From the NCBI GenBank assembly GCA_016271365.2, contig CM028132.1, forward strand, positions 1,185,179,001 through 1,185,243,000: a stretch of 64,000 bases of DNA, in the 5' to 3' direction. Position 1 is the first letter of the stretch. The number at the start of each line of letters is the position of its first letter. The position numbers and the translations under genes are program-made. This DNA is from Neoceratodus forsteri (taxonomy: Eukaryota; Chordata; Ceratodontiformes; Ceratodontidae). Below, piece by piece: positions 31,426 to 41,829 of this stretch. A model generated the notes under the pieces. The model saw nothing but the letters and a program-made list of their open reading frames with translations, was not told the DNA's origin and made no database searches.

Positions 31426-32867
31426 AACCAAATAGCACGCTCAAAACCTTTGCATTGCTCAAAATGCAATTCACATTTCTGGAGAAGGGTGCTCTGGTGT
31501 GTGGCATCCAGTGCACCTCCTCCCCCAAAGGAACATGGCATATATTCAACATTCAAACATTTTAACTGCCTAATGGCTTTTCTTACTTTAAACTCCATGT
31601 AAAAAGGGGGTCCTCTTAGTTTTCAGATTGGAATTCCAAAGTGAGCAAGCTACACCACCCCTTCACGGTGGGACCCTTTCGGTGTAGTCCCTACACTAGC
31701 TTCTCAGCTCTGAAATGCCTGCAGTGGCTACTCATAAATATAGAGTGCTGCCTAAATTGGCTTAAATCACATGGCCTTATTGGCTCCTAAATTGATTCCA
31801 CCCAGGAATTTCCAAAAGAGGTGGCAGGGAGCATGCTAAGGGGAGTACCACAACTCCCAAAACTCTAAAAACTACCAAATAGCACGCTCAAAACCTTTGC
31901 ATTGTTCAAAATGCAATTCACATTTGTGGAGAAGGGTGCTCTGGTGTGTGGCATCCAGTGCACCCCCCCCAAAAGAAACATGGCATATATTCAACATTCA
32001 AACATTTTAACTGCCTAATGGCTTTTCTTACTTTAAACTCCATGTAAAAAGGGGGTCCTTTTAGTTTTCAGATTCCACCACCCACCTGTAAATGTTCCTG
32101 GGTGGAAGTACCTTATTTACGGAGCCAATTAGGCCATGTATTGTAGGCCATTTCAGGCAGCACTCTATATTTATGAGTAGCCACTGCAGGCATTTCAGAG
32201 CTATTAAGCTAGTGTAGGGACTACACGGAAGGGTCCCACCGCGAAGGGGTGGTGTAGCTTGCTCACTTTGGAATTCCAATCTGAAAACTAAGAGGACCCC
32301 CTTCTTTACATGAAGTTTAAAGTAAGTAGAGCCAGTGGCCTTGTAATTGTTTAAATACTAAAATGTACCATGTTTGGGGGGTTGTGCACTGGTATTCTGT
32401 TTTTAACTGTTGTTTTTACCACAACCCAGTAGCACCCCCTAGCAGAAATGTGAATTATATTTGTGGGCAATGCAGAGCTGAGTATGTTGATTTGGGGAAG
32501 GTGTGGCACCCCTTACAAGATGCTCCCTTCCACCACCCACCTGTAAATGTTCCTGGGTGAAGTACCTTATTTAAGGAGCCAATTAGGCTATGTATTGTAG
32601 GTCATTTCAGGCAGCACTCTATATTTGTGGGTAGCCACTGCAGGCATTTCAGAGCTATTAAGTTAGTGTAGGGACTACACCGAAAGGGTCCCACCGTGAA
32701 GGGGTGGTGTAGCTTGCTCACTTGGAATTCCAATCTGAAAACTAAGAGGACCCTTCTTTACATGAAGTTTAAAGTAAATAGAGCCAGTGGCCTTGTAATT
32801 GTTTAAATACTAAAATGTACCATGTTTGGGGGTGGTGGTGGTTGTGAACTGGTATTCTGTTTTTAAC
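31426..32867. mobile_element. Head-to-head ~450-bp repeat array, foldback-like
   Basis: Two forward units start at CCAAATAGCACGCTCAAAAC (31428 and 31875, period 447). Reverse-complement units follow: GCCAGTGGCCTTGTAATTG occurs at 32331 and 32783 (period 452). For example, the forward stretch from GTCCTCTTAGTTTTCAG (about 31609) to CACTCTATATTT-complement (about 31745) is inverted at about 32163-32300. The whole 1442-bp block is bounded by the 13-bp direct repeat TGTAGCTGAAGAC. No open frame is conserved between units. It may be a satellite-derived foldback element, or a satellite fragment inserted with a target duplication. Confidence 0.7.
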
Positions 32868-32880
32868 TGTAGCTGAAGAC
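32868..32880. repeat. 13-bp flanking direct repeat, right
   Basis: TGTAGCTGAAGAC repeats the sequence at 31413-31425. The outside sequences read as one interrupted stretch, supporting insertion. Confidence 0.75.
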
Positions 32881-33099
32881 CTATGGTCTGTTAGATCCTC
32901 TCTGCAGTCTTAGCTTTTCCACCAAGGTTCCATACTTCACTTGAAACCAGTGGAGTGTTTCCACATTTCTTTGTCAACAGAGAAAGTTACAAGCACAAAC
33001 TGACGATCATCTATCACATACTCTTCTTGTAGTATTGGAATGACTGTAATTCTAAAACCTAAGTTTTAGGAGAGGTGCTCCTTGGGGTTAGAAGTAGAT

Positions 33100-33484
33100 A
33101 TCTGAAGATAAGAAAGATGCTGTTACAGTGTAGCTGTTACAGTCGATTGATCCATTCTGGTATTCTATGCTGTAGAGTTTTCCCTCTTATAAGGAGGTAG
33201 AAAAATAGAAATAACACACTCTTACAGCATAGCTGTTACAGCTGATTATTCCTCTTGCCTATAGTAAAGTAGTAGATTGTGTATATATGATTGTCCCTCT
33301 CTTGTGTCCCTACCCGATGATCAGTTGCCAATAAACAAGTTCCATTTCTCTAACCATGACTCCTGCCTCTCCATTTTGGTGAAGAATTATATCACGTAGC
33401 CAAATAGGAAATTAACTGCTTTACCACCTGGGTGGGAGTATTGGAATAGCCTGACATTCATATCTTTTGGCTCACTTCATTTGG
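33100..33484 (+). other. LTR-like stretch with internal repeats
   Basis: Two related segments (GTTACAGTGTAGCTGTTACA then GTCGATTGATCC near 33121, and CTTACAGCATAGCTGTTACA then GCTGATTATTCC near 33221) are about 100 bp apart. An AATAAA occurs at about 33331. The sequence ends near CACTTCA followed by TTTGGCGTCACAGAA, which looks like a 5' LTR end followed by a primer site. No partner LTR is visible, so this is only a suggestion. Confidence 0.3.
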
Positions 33485-33545
33485 CGTCACAGAATTACAT
33501 GATTCTCAATAATTCCAAATATTACCACCCTTCTATCTCCTACAT

Positions 33546-33871
33546 CTTATACCACACTGGCACACTTCATAACTACCTATACACCCGAGACTGATTGGAA
33601 AGTAAATCTGAGCATAAATGGAAAATTGATGACGTTCTAATTAGACTCTGGAGCACAGTGTAATGTAATGCCTTTTCAGATGTATAAGACAGTGTCTGGA
33701 GAAGCTGTTCAAAAGTTGTCAGCTAGATTGATCTCCTATTCTGGGCATAAACTTGATGTGAAAGGCAAAATGATACTGCTAACATGTGTTAAGCAAAAGT
33801 ATTACCTGTTGTCACTTCAAGTGGTTAATGCAAACGTGACCCCAGTGTTGGGCCTATCTACTTGTTTGTAA
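33546..33871 (+). pseudogene. Gypsy aspartic protease remnant
   Basis: The frame includes ETDWKVNLSINGKLMTF, a stop, then LDSGAQCNVMPFQMYKTVSG. LDSGA corresponds to the DSG/DTG catalytic triad of retropepsins. It continues with LSARLISYSGHKLDVKGKMI and LLSLQVVNANVTPVLGLSTC, the usual C-terminal part with the LLG-like hydrophobic segment. A TAG just before LDSGA disrupts the frame. The protease would process the gag-pol polyprotein. Confidence 0.85.
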
Positions 33872-33929
33872 ATGAAGCATAAAGAAGCTATTTTTCAGTG
33901 GATGTTTCATGTGAAAGTACAGAGAAACC

Positions 33930-34562
33930 ACAGAAGGCATACTGGCTAAATTTGCTGATGATTTGAGGAATCAGGATGCTTAGAGGGTGAATACTACATT
34001 AGAATACATAAGACAGTCAGCCCTGTGATCCACCCCAGGAAAATACCTTTGCATTACAAGACAAAGTGAAAATTGAGCTAGAGAATATGGAAAGATTGGG
34101 GTTATTGAGAAGGTGGAGAAACCCACAAGCTGGGTCAACTCAGTGGTTGTAGAGAAACCAAACTAAGTATGAATTTGTATAGATCTCAGAGATCTTAATA
34201 GAGCAATTAAAAAGGAACATCACCCGATGAAAACAGTTGAAGAGGTTGCAGCAAAGTTAGCAGGGGCCAAAGTATTCACAGTGTTAGATGCTGGGCATGC
34301 CTTCTGGCAGATTAAATGAGATGGGCCTGGCTTGGATCAAATCACTTTTAATGCACCTTTTGGGAGGTACAAGTTCAAGTGCCTCCCCTTTGGGATTTGC
34401 TCAGTACCAGAAGTCTTTCAAAAGAAAATTTCACGCATTTTGAAGGGCCGAGGCACAGAGGTCATTATGGATGACATGCTAATATGGGGAGCTAATGTAC
34501 AAGAGCACAATGAGAGGTTATGGAATGTTTTACAAAGAGACAGAGATAAGCATTTGTCTTAA
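33930..34562 (+). pseudogene. Gypsy reverse transcriptase remnant
   Basis: Recognisable blocks are ELENMERLGVIEKVEKPTSW, NSVVVEKPN, DLRDLNRAIKKEHHPMKTVE (motif with the LRDLN signature), KVFTVLDAGHAFWQIK (motif A; TGA stop at 34317-34319), FGRYKFKCLPFGICSVPEVF (motif B) and TEVIMDDMLIWG. The last is motif C with both aspartates and Met in place of the usual residue before DD. The N-terminal part has several stops; 34332-34562 is open. The enzyme would copy element RNA into DNA; this copy is dead. Confidence 0.9.
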
Positions 34563-34586
34563 ACCTAAAAAAAATCCTAAATTAAA

Positions 34587-35190
34587 ATGTCAGAAGTCCA
34601 ATATATCAGACACAAGTTAAGTAACAGCAGGTTGTTGGCAGACCCTGAGAAAATAAATGCAATTACCCAGATGCCTGTCCCCCCAAATAAGACTGACTTA
34701 GGGAGACTTACGGGCATGGTAAACTACCTGCCAAAGGTCATTCCAAACCTATCTACTATAAATAAGCCATTGAGAGCAACTAGAGAAAGAAACGGCATGG
34801 TACTGGGAGGAGCACCACCAACAGGCCTTTTAAGAGCTGAAAGCAGTTGTCACTAACCCCCCAGTGCTGGCCTATTATGATCTAAGGAAACCTGCTGAAT
34901 TATCTGCTGATGCATCCTCAGAAGGGCTGTGTGCATTTCTGCTGCAAGAAGGCAGGCCTATTGCTTTTGCCTCCAGATCACGTAATAAAGCTGAGAGAAA
35001 CTATGCACAAATTGAGAAGGAAACATTTGCTATTGTGTTTGGCTGTTCAAAGTTCCATCAATATATTTATGGCAGACCAAGGGGTCATATTGAATCAGAC
35101 CACGCCTATATAAAGGCTTTTCAAAAAACCACTGGCCACAACCCCACCAAGAATTCAACACATGATACTAAAACTGCAAAGGTATGATTT
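34587..35190 (+). pseudogene. Gypsy RT connection and RNase H remnant
   Basis: The first part (VQYIRHKLSNSRLLADPEKI, ITQMPVPPNKTDLGRLTGMV, NYLPKVIPNLSTINKPLR) is the thumb/connection. After a frameshift near 34795-34850 the RNase H begins: PVLAYYDLRKPAELSADASS, GLCAFLLQEGRPIAFASRSR, ERNYAQIEKETFAIVFGCSK and FHQYIYGRP. The ADASS, EKE and later D positions correspond to catalytic acidic residues of Gypsy-type RNase H. The following line to about 35260 decays (KFHITDALNRAVGEH region). Confidence 0.9.
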
Positions 35191-35481
35191 GCATGTACAG
35201 TACAAAGCAGGTAAAGAATTTCATATAACAGATGCCCTGAACAGGGCTGTGGGAGAACATTCTGCCAGAAACTGAACTAGACAAATATGAGGTTTACACA
35301 GTGGTTTATATGCCTATCAGTGATGAAAAACTGAAATTGTTTCAGCGAGACGACAAACATTCAGCAATGGTCAAGTTGAGAGACACTGTTTTGAATGGGT
35401 GGCCCCAGGAGAAAACATCAGTGCACCCGAGATAAGGCAGTAGTGGCAGTTCAGAGATAAAATCTCAATGGAAAATGGACT

Positions 35482-36010
35482 TTGCTGAAGGGGAGACTGA
35501 TAGTCCGCACATCATTGAGATCAGACATGTTAACCAGATTACACAACAGCCACTTGGGCATTGAAAAATGCAAGCTCAGGGCCAGAGATCTCCTATTCTG
35601 GCCAGGAATGAACAGTCAGATTAGTGACATGGTGGCCAAGTGTGGCATTTGCCACCAGTTCAGGAAAGCACAATCTAGAGAGCCGCTGCAGCCACATGAA
35701 ATACCAGAAAGACTTTGGCAAAAGGTTGGGGCTGACCTTCAGTATTTGAATTTGAAAGGGAAACTTGTCTGGCAATGGTTGATTACCACTCCAAATACAT
35801 TGAGATGTCCAAGTTGCAAAATACAACAAGTGAAATGGTGATTAACCATATTACCGTAAATCACAATGTGCAAGACATGGTATTCTAGAAATACTTGTAA
35901 CAGATAATGGCCCACAATTTGCCTGCATTGAATTCAGAGACTTTCAATGAAGGTATTAGTTTAAGCATACGTCTTCTCAAGATACCACCAGAGTAATGGC
36001 ATGATAGAAT
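35482..36010 (+). pseudogene. Gypsy integrase zinc-binding and core remnant
   Basis: The N-terminal HHCC zinc-binding module is visible as LHNSHLGIEKCKLRARDLLF, WPGMNSQISDMVAKCGICHQ. It continues with FRKAQSREPLQPHEIPERLW and the core start VGADLQYLNLKGKLVWQWLI. After frameshifts the core resumes with VTDNGPQFACIEFRDF near 35898-35945. An NGMIE-like block near 35995-36010 contains stops. The first catalytic Asp falls in GADLQYL and the second in TDNGPQF. Integrase would insert the DNA copy; here the core is broken. Confidence 0.88.
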
Positions 36011-36089
36011 GAGCCATTCAAAAACAAAGAGACTGTTGCAGAAAGAACAAGTGGAAAGGCAAGACCCTTACTTGACACTTTTGGAACTA

Positions 36090-36460
36090 AAAATACCCAC
36101 TGGAGGGCTAGGATCCCTGCACAGCTGCTTATGGGCCACAGAACCAGAACTTTAATGCCTACCAGATCTGCACTACTTAAACCAAAAGTACTAGAAGCTG
36201 TGGTGTGAGCTATATTGCGAAGGACTCAACAAAGACAAAAATCTTATTACAATTTGCATCCCCGACCACTCCAAGCCTTACGGCCAGGACAGCCTGTTTA
36301 CTTGTGAACACCTGAGAATACCTGTACTCCTGCAATTGTGGAACACCATACTGAAGAGCCAGGCTCCTATATAGTCCAAGCTAATGGGAAATTGTATCGT
36401 AGAAACAGGAGAGACCTTTTGTTAACCCTGAGTTGTGCCGCTCCTGTGGCCCACAAAACT
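36090..36460 (+). pseudogene. Gypsy integrase C-terminal remnant
   Basis: The segment reads ARIPAQLLMGHRTRTLMPT, then after stops RRTQQRQKSYYNLHPRPLQA, PGQPVYL, EEPGSYIVQANGKLYRRNRR and DLLLT. This matches the C-terminal part of metazoan Gypsy integrases (SPAQLLMGRRLRT..., YYDRxAKxLxPL..GxxV, PRSYxVxTxNGxxYRRNRRH). It lies just before a non-conserved tail that runs to the polypurine tract. Confidence 0.85.
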
Positions 36461-36765
36461 CACACATCCGAGGAGAGGAAGAGAGAAGTGAGCAGGATGA
36501 CATTATGGAGGACGATGAGATCCCAGAGGTGCCTGCAATGGAGGTCCCTCCACAAGTGATGCCAGGACAGTCACAAAGTGAGCCTGTGGAGTTGGCCCAG
36601 CCCCTGAGCAGTTGGGACCAATTGACTGGCACCAGCTCCAGCCCAAGAATCAGCTGTGTCAGTGGAGGGAGATCCAAGCCCGCCTGTCATAGTTACTATA
36701 TAGACTCACAAAAACTTTGAGTGACATAGAACTTTAAACATTTTATGTTTGGGAGGAAAGTTTAA

Positions 36766-36778
36766 TTAAGGAGGGAGA
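36766..36778 (+). promoter_or_regulatory. Polypurine tract of the Gypsy element
   Basis: The purine-rich AAGGAGGGAGA ends one or two bases before the 3' LTR, the usual position of the plus-strand primer. Confidence 0.75.
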
Positions 36779-36960
36779 TGTAAGGAAGTTAATTAGCATA
36801 CGTGATTTGCGTATGCCTTGCTAATGTGCTAGCCTAGATACATAAACCCTTATCTGCTGGGCAGTAGCCCACAGTTTCTGCAGTTGTTTTCAGTGTGTTC
36901 TACAGTTAGCAAACCTACCAGTTACAGTAACTCCATGTTGGTGTCTGCGTGATTATTACA
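36779..36960 (+). repeat. 3' LTR of the Gypsy element
   Basis: 182 bp, TGTAAGGAAG to GATTATTACA, matching 27518-27701 apart from about 20 substitutions and short indels. A TACATAAA replaces the TATATAAA of the 5' LTR. Confidence 0.93.
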
Positions 36961-39665
36961 CTAGTTGTGTGTTATTGCACTTATATAATGTTGAGAAATA
37001 TTGTAACCTTAAAAACATAAAAATATATTAAAAGTTTTTTTTTGGGGAGCAAAATAATCTTTTCACCTAGCTGTTAGCAGGGGTGCTGAGAGTGTAGTTG
37101 CTGGGGCAATGACACTTCTGGGGCAGAGTGTGGAGCTACTTTTTCTGTGCAGAGTTTTCTCACCAACCCCAACACTCCTTTCATTCACACATGACTTTCC
37201 AGATTGCTATAAAGAAAGACTGAGGCGTGTCACTAGGCCACTGACAAAATCAGGATTTCCTTGTGATCTTGCTGGCAGCATGCCTCCGTCTGCGTTACCA
37301 TGTTTTGTAAAAGTGACGGCAGTCTCACTGTCTTCCGGTTGGAACAGAGAACAAACTGTCTTCCTGTCGGAACAGAGAGCGAGAGAGTGCCGGCGACTTG
37401 AGTGAGGACTGCAAGTCTGGGAGACAAAGTCATTGGTTTCTTTATGTGAACACATCTTTTCTTTGCTTTTTTTTAATAGGCTTCTTTTTGTGGTTTTTAT
37501 TGAGTGTAATTTGTGCCAGGTGGGAAAGATAGATGGCAGAAATGGGAAGAGTGAAGGAGGTGACAGGTAGGGTGGCACATGGATATTTTTGGTAATTGGG
37601 TTTACTGGTGTGGGCACTTATTATTTACTGTGCTATAACCTTAACAATAAACATTGCTCACAAGGGCTCTTGACCTGTCAATTCACAGACTGTGTACCTA
37701 TTTTATAAAAGTGTAATGATCAATTCCAAGTATGCGTCCGTGCTGTATTATACTATGGGCACCTACAGTCCTGCATTCTCATTGGCTAAGACACATGTCT
37801 GGCCATTAGTTAATCTGCTGACAACCCACGTATGAAGTGCCAGTTGACCAATTTGCAGAACTAGCAATCTTTGTACTTTTTTACCACTATGAAAATTTGG
37901 ATTTGCTGCAATCCTGTTTTTGCTCCTGGCTCTCTCTTAAACCACAACCTCCCAACAACTCTTAAAACTTAACAAACAAAAACCTCCCACAGCAAGACAA
38001 TGTCAAAACAGGTAAAATAAAAAAACTAGTGCCGTTTTAATGCTGCTTTACACTCACCTGTTGCTCTCGCCCACTCTTGGTCACCCTGAAGAAGAGACTC
38101 CTGGAGGCCCAGTGGGCTTACCCAGTCAACAAAATTCAAATAAAATAAAACTCTCAGTTACAGACACTAGTGCTGCTCTCTCTCCCCCCACGCCCCCACC
38201 CCCACTGTCATACACTCCACAAAAAAAAAAAACACTCAAAACTCCTCTACATTTTTTTGAACATCTTAGGTTCAGATCATGCTAAAATTCGAACTGCCCA
38301 CCTGAACTTTTCTTCCGCTTGCAACTCTTGCTATACTCACTCTCTGTGAATGCCAGCATCTGCTTCAAATTCAGCCAAAGCAGCTGTTGTTCTAAGTTCA
38401 GTCTCTCTCCACTTCCAACTGTCATATATTGTTGCTCAAAAAAAAATCCTCAAACCTATGGCCCACTGGCAACCATGCTGCCAATTTCCCTCTCCACTCA
38501 AACTCAGCAGCTGTTCACACCACGCTCCCTCACAGCCACTCACATACTTTGTCCCTCAACAAGGTACTGTTTGATACAGGACAGAATTATATTTCTGTAA
38601 AAATATTAAATAGCAATTAAATACAGCATATATTTAAAAAAATCTTTATTTTACTGATTTCCCCATTGCATTGTTTCTGGTGTGTTTTTTGTCACTTGGC
38701 CTGAGTCTGGCATGGGTAAACCCAACAACAACCCATACCCTATCATGGATTATTACTTAATTATACAATGGGGTCTGAAAATCCAGTAAGCTGATTGGTC
38801 AACTGGCAACTTTACCCATGGGTAAATCTTATAATAATCCATGGGTAAAGTGCTAGCAGACTGATTTACAAAACAAATCAGTACGTTCTGCATCCCCAAT
38901 TTTTTTAGATTCAGCCGCTGTCATCAAGGCATAGATCAGGAAGCATAGGCAAGCCAGGAGAAGCTATAAAATTTGCAAGTAGCAAAATAAAAATAAAATT
39001 GTGCAGAATAGCTCTCGATACAGGCAGTTCATGTGAGAGTCCCTTTAAAATTTCCAGCTCGCTAAACAAAACATTGCTATTTTTTTAAAAGATATTTTTC
39101 CCTGGCAATTAAATTATGTGTCCTGTTCTTGTAAATTACACCACCTGTGTTCCACAAAATGTATTAAGACTTTGTCAATTTCTTTCCTGTGACCAGCTTG
39201 AAGAGTACATTAGTCCTCTTAACAGGTGCAACCAATTAAGGCATCCTGTCCCAGGGTTGATTTCCTGCTGATAATTCTGCAAACAAACTTGTGGAGGTCA
39301 AAATTCACCTCAAGGTAAACCCCACGTATACCAGATATGCTCAAATAACTTTTCTGCATTCATTTCAACAGTATAACTGTATACATTTGCAAACCAAGGG
39401 ATCTCAGTTCCACACAAAGATTAACCCTTGGGCTGTCAGGAAGATTTACAAACGTACAGGTTTTAGGATGTATACACATCAGTGGTACAGCAAGGATTAG
39501 CATATATATTTTTTTTAACCACAGAGACATAAGGGAAGAAAGAAAGAATAGAAACTGTAAAGAGAAGGAAGGGAGAAAACAGGGAAATTGTGGGACTGTC
39601 GGAGTGGCCAGTTTCTAGGTGCCATAAGGAAAATTTGATTGTACAATCAAACAGGCAAGAGACAG
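36961..39665. other. No gene recognised; scattered repeat remnants
   Basis: No conserved protein motif is seen. A 28-bp tandem duplication (CTGTCTTCC...GGAACAGAGA) lies at about 37328-37379. A segment ending CAAAATTCAAATAAAATAAA (38130-38149) matches the tail near 12162-12185. A C-rich block with A-runs follows (38160-38560), then a hairpin-family remnant at 38713-38757. A near-palindrome TTTACCCATGGGTAAA lies at 38811-38826. Confidence 0.5.
38713..38830. mobile_element. Second member of the hairpin MITE family
   Basis: GGCATGGGTAAACCCAACAA ... TCATGGATTATTACTTAA parallels GGCATGGGTAAATCCCACCA ... TTGTGGATTATTGTTTAA at 13258-13309. It continues into CCCATGGGTAAATCTT and AATAATCCATGGGTAAAG. 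Only part of the inverted repeat is preserved. The C-rich sequence before both members suggests a longer shared element. Confidence 0.5.
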
Positions 39666-39669
39666 ACAA

Positions 39670-41815
39670 GGCAAGGCAATTTTATTTATAAGGCGCCAAA
39701 TCCTGGAGGCTCTGGGCACTGAACATAAATAACCAACATACAGTGGTAAATTAAAACATTAAATGAAACCTCATTAAATCCATATCAAATTATTATACAG
39801 CAACATTAAAAGATTTCCAGAGGTCAGTTTTCAGGGACTGGCCAGAACTTAAGATGGCATCCACAGTCAAAAGCCAGGCTGAAGAGGTGGGCCTTCAGCC
39901 TCCCCCTAAACACCTCAATCGAGGGACCCTTCTGGACTGCAGGTGGAAGCGAGTTCCACGTGGTTGGCCCAGAGACACTAAAGCGTGATCTCCGAGGTCC
40001 TGAGCTGAACCCTGGGAACATCCAGGAGGCTCCTCGAGGAGGAGGAATGGAGGGAGCGAGCAGAGGGCAGTGGTGTCAGGAGCTCAGACAGGTAGCTAGG
40101 ACCCAGCCCATACAGGGCCTTGAAGGTGAGAAGACCCACTTTGAAATGACCTCCACCTGACTGGCAGCCAGTGCAGAGCATGCAGGACACATGACTGGAC
40201 CTCGAAGGCCTGTCAGTGACCGGACCGCTGTGTTCTGCACCAGCTACAGTCTGTGAAGTGTCCCTCCCATGACCCCAGTACAGAGCATTACAGTAGTCAT
40301 ATAAGTCACAAAGGCATGCACCAGTGTCAGCAGGTCCTTGGGCGGAATGAGTGGCTTAATCCTGGCAATGTTTCACAAGTGGTAAAGATGACACCTGATC
40401 TTCAAAGATCAATCTGCTATCTAGGGTCATGCCCAGATTTCACACCCTCAGAGAAGCCACCGCGGTACAGACCCCAGGACAAGTCCGGTTTGGCCCTCGG
40501 TGGCAACCCATCACACCACGACCAGGCTGTATCACTAGCACCTCGATCTTAGCGGGTTGAGTCTCATCCAGCTGGAAGCCATCCAGTCATTGATTTTAGC
40601 CAGACAGCTGTTAAGCACATCAACAGCTCCTGATATTCCGGTTGCAAAAGACAAATACAGTTGGGTGTCATCTGCATAGCAGTGAAATTCCACACTGCAT
40701 TGTCAAATTATCTCACCCAGGAACAGCATATACACTGCGAATAAGATCGGCGACAAGATAGAGCTCTGTGTGTCTCTGTAGGGCAGAAACATTGGGGAGG
40801 AGGAGAAATTCCCCATCACCACCCGCTGCATCCTATTCAAGAGATAGGACTCAAACCATCTAATGACAGTACCCACGAGTCCACAAAACTCACATAGCTG
40901 ATTGAGAAGCACAACATGATCCACAGTGTCAAAACCTGAGGAGAGATCGAGGAGCACAAGAACTGACCCATTTCCTGTATCTCTAGCTGTGAGCAGATCA
41001 TTATGCACTCTCACTAGAGCAGTTTCAGTGCTATGTCTGGCCCGAATGGCTCATAGATGTCTGAGGACACCAGGTGATCCTCAAGCTGTTGTGTCACTAA
41101 TTTTTCAACAACCTTGATCAAAAAAGGCAGGTTAGAGATCAGACAGTAATTCGCCAGGACATTTGGGTTGAGGAAAGATTTCTTTAAGAGGGGCTTCACC
41201 AGTACTTCTTTCAGAGCAACTGGGAAGAACCCCATCACCATTGAGCACCTGGTGAACAACGGGCCAATGGCATCGACACATCCTATTAAGAAATGCACTG
41301 GTGCCAGGTCCAGTTCACAAAAGGTGTGCTTCAGCTCTAAGATCACCTTAGTCACTTCAGACACCTCCACTGGCCTGAACTTCTCCCAGGCAAACTGAGT
41401 GCTTCTGAAACTCCCAACCCAATCACTGTGAGGCAAGGGCCTCCCTGGCGGAGTCTCCAACCAGATGGCCACCACTCTGTCAGAGAAAAAACAGAGCAAA
41501 CTCTTCACATAAAGTAGTTGGAAAAGCTATTTTTGGCCAAAGACAGGCAGGATGTAAAAGCCTGTCCATGGTCTGAAACAATTAAGATGGTCTGTTTTTC
41601 CCCACAGCGATATCCCTGGACAGGAATTCTGCCTTCTTACAGGAAATTGCCCCCTAGTACTCAGCATAGTGAGAATGTAGATCCAGCCTGTCGACCTCCA
41701 GATGGGTCTTCTGCCAGCAATGCTCCAACTTCTGACCCCTAATCTTCATCATCTTAAGTTCCCCATCAAACCATGGAGGTCTCAAGTGAGAGGATCTGGG
41801 TCGATATGGTCTGGT
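39670..41815 (-). mobile_element. L2-type LINE (L2a), 5'-truncated
   Basis: The 3' end is the reverse complement of CTTATAAATAAAATTGCCTT at 39675-39695. The minus strand encodes the whole reverse transcriptase region in broken frames: LRPPWFDGELKMMK-like linker near 41770, SLLCFFSDRVVAIWLE near 41490, VTKVILELKHTFCELDLAPV near 41340, VALKEVLVKPLLKK near 41190, VLLDLSSGFDTVDHVVLLNQ near 40940, LPYRDTQSSILSPILFAVYM near 40750, VGLLTFKALYGLGPSYLSEL near 40110 and SVSGPTTWNSLPPAVQKGPS near 39950. It differs clearly from L2b and is on the opposite strand, so it is an independent L2 copy next to the L2b 5' end. Confidence 0.88.
40703..41014 (-). pseudogene. L2a reverse transcriptase palm fragment
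   Basis: A 103-residue open stretch contains NDLLTARDTGNGSVLVLLDL and SSGFDTVDHVVLLNQLCEFC (motif A), FESYLLNRMQRVVMGNF, and SILSPILFAVYMLFLGEII (motif B). The motif C region follows at about 40660-40690, where the minus strand reads FHCYADDTQLYLSF-like residues in another frame. This is a normal L2 arrangement split by a frameshift. Confidence 0.85.
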
Positions 41816-41829
41816 GCGATGGCATCTAG

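Larger units (their letters stand above)
28773..33545. other. ~4.8 kb of foreign DNA inside the Gypsy element
   Basis: This block separates the gag spacer from protease. It contains a poly-A run of about 15 bases (28858-28872), a minisatellite (29725-30190), a short tandem duplication (30940-31075), the head-to-head satellite segment (31426-32867) and an LTR-like stretch (33100-33484). No recognisable protein motif is present. It could be one large composite element or several successive insertions. I could not define matching ends for the whole block. Confidence 0.6.
27518..36960 (+). mobile_element. Ty3/Gypsy LTR retrotransposon, degraded and interrupted
   Basis: The element is bounded by matching LTRs at 27518-27701 and 36779-36960 and has gag, protease, reverse transcriptase, RNase H and integrase remnants in the Ty3/Gypsy order, with integrase after RNase H. 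A primer-binding-like TGGTGTCAGAAT follows the 5' LTR, and a purine-rich AAGGAGGGAGATG ends at the start of the 3' LTR. The LTRs differ at about 20 positions plus small indels, so the insertion is old. Gag and pol have many stops. A MIR-like SINE and about 4.8 kb of other DNA separate gag from protease. Flanks CCCGT and CTAGT match at only three of five positions, so no clear target duplication remains. The protein style resembles the Mag-type lineage of metazoan Gypsy elements. Confidence 0.9.

Noticed and set aside
36433..36720. Acidic, proline-rich 95-codon frame at the end of the Gypsy pol
   Set aside because: It lies after the integrase C-terminus and may be a poorly conserved polyprotein tail or a chance frame; no family match, so not listed as a gene.
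36961..36990. Target-site duplication for the Gypsy element
   Set aside because: CCCGT before the 5' LTR and CTAGT after the 3' LTR match at only three of five positions, too weak to claim.
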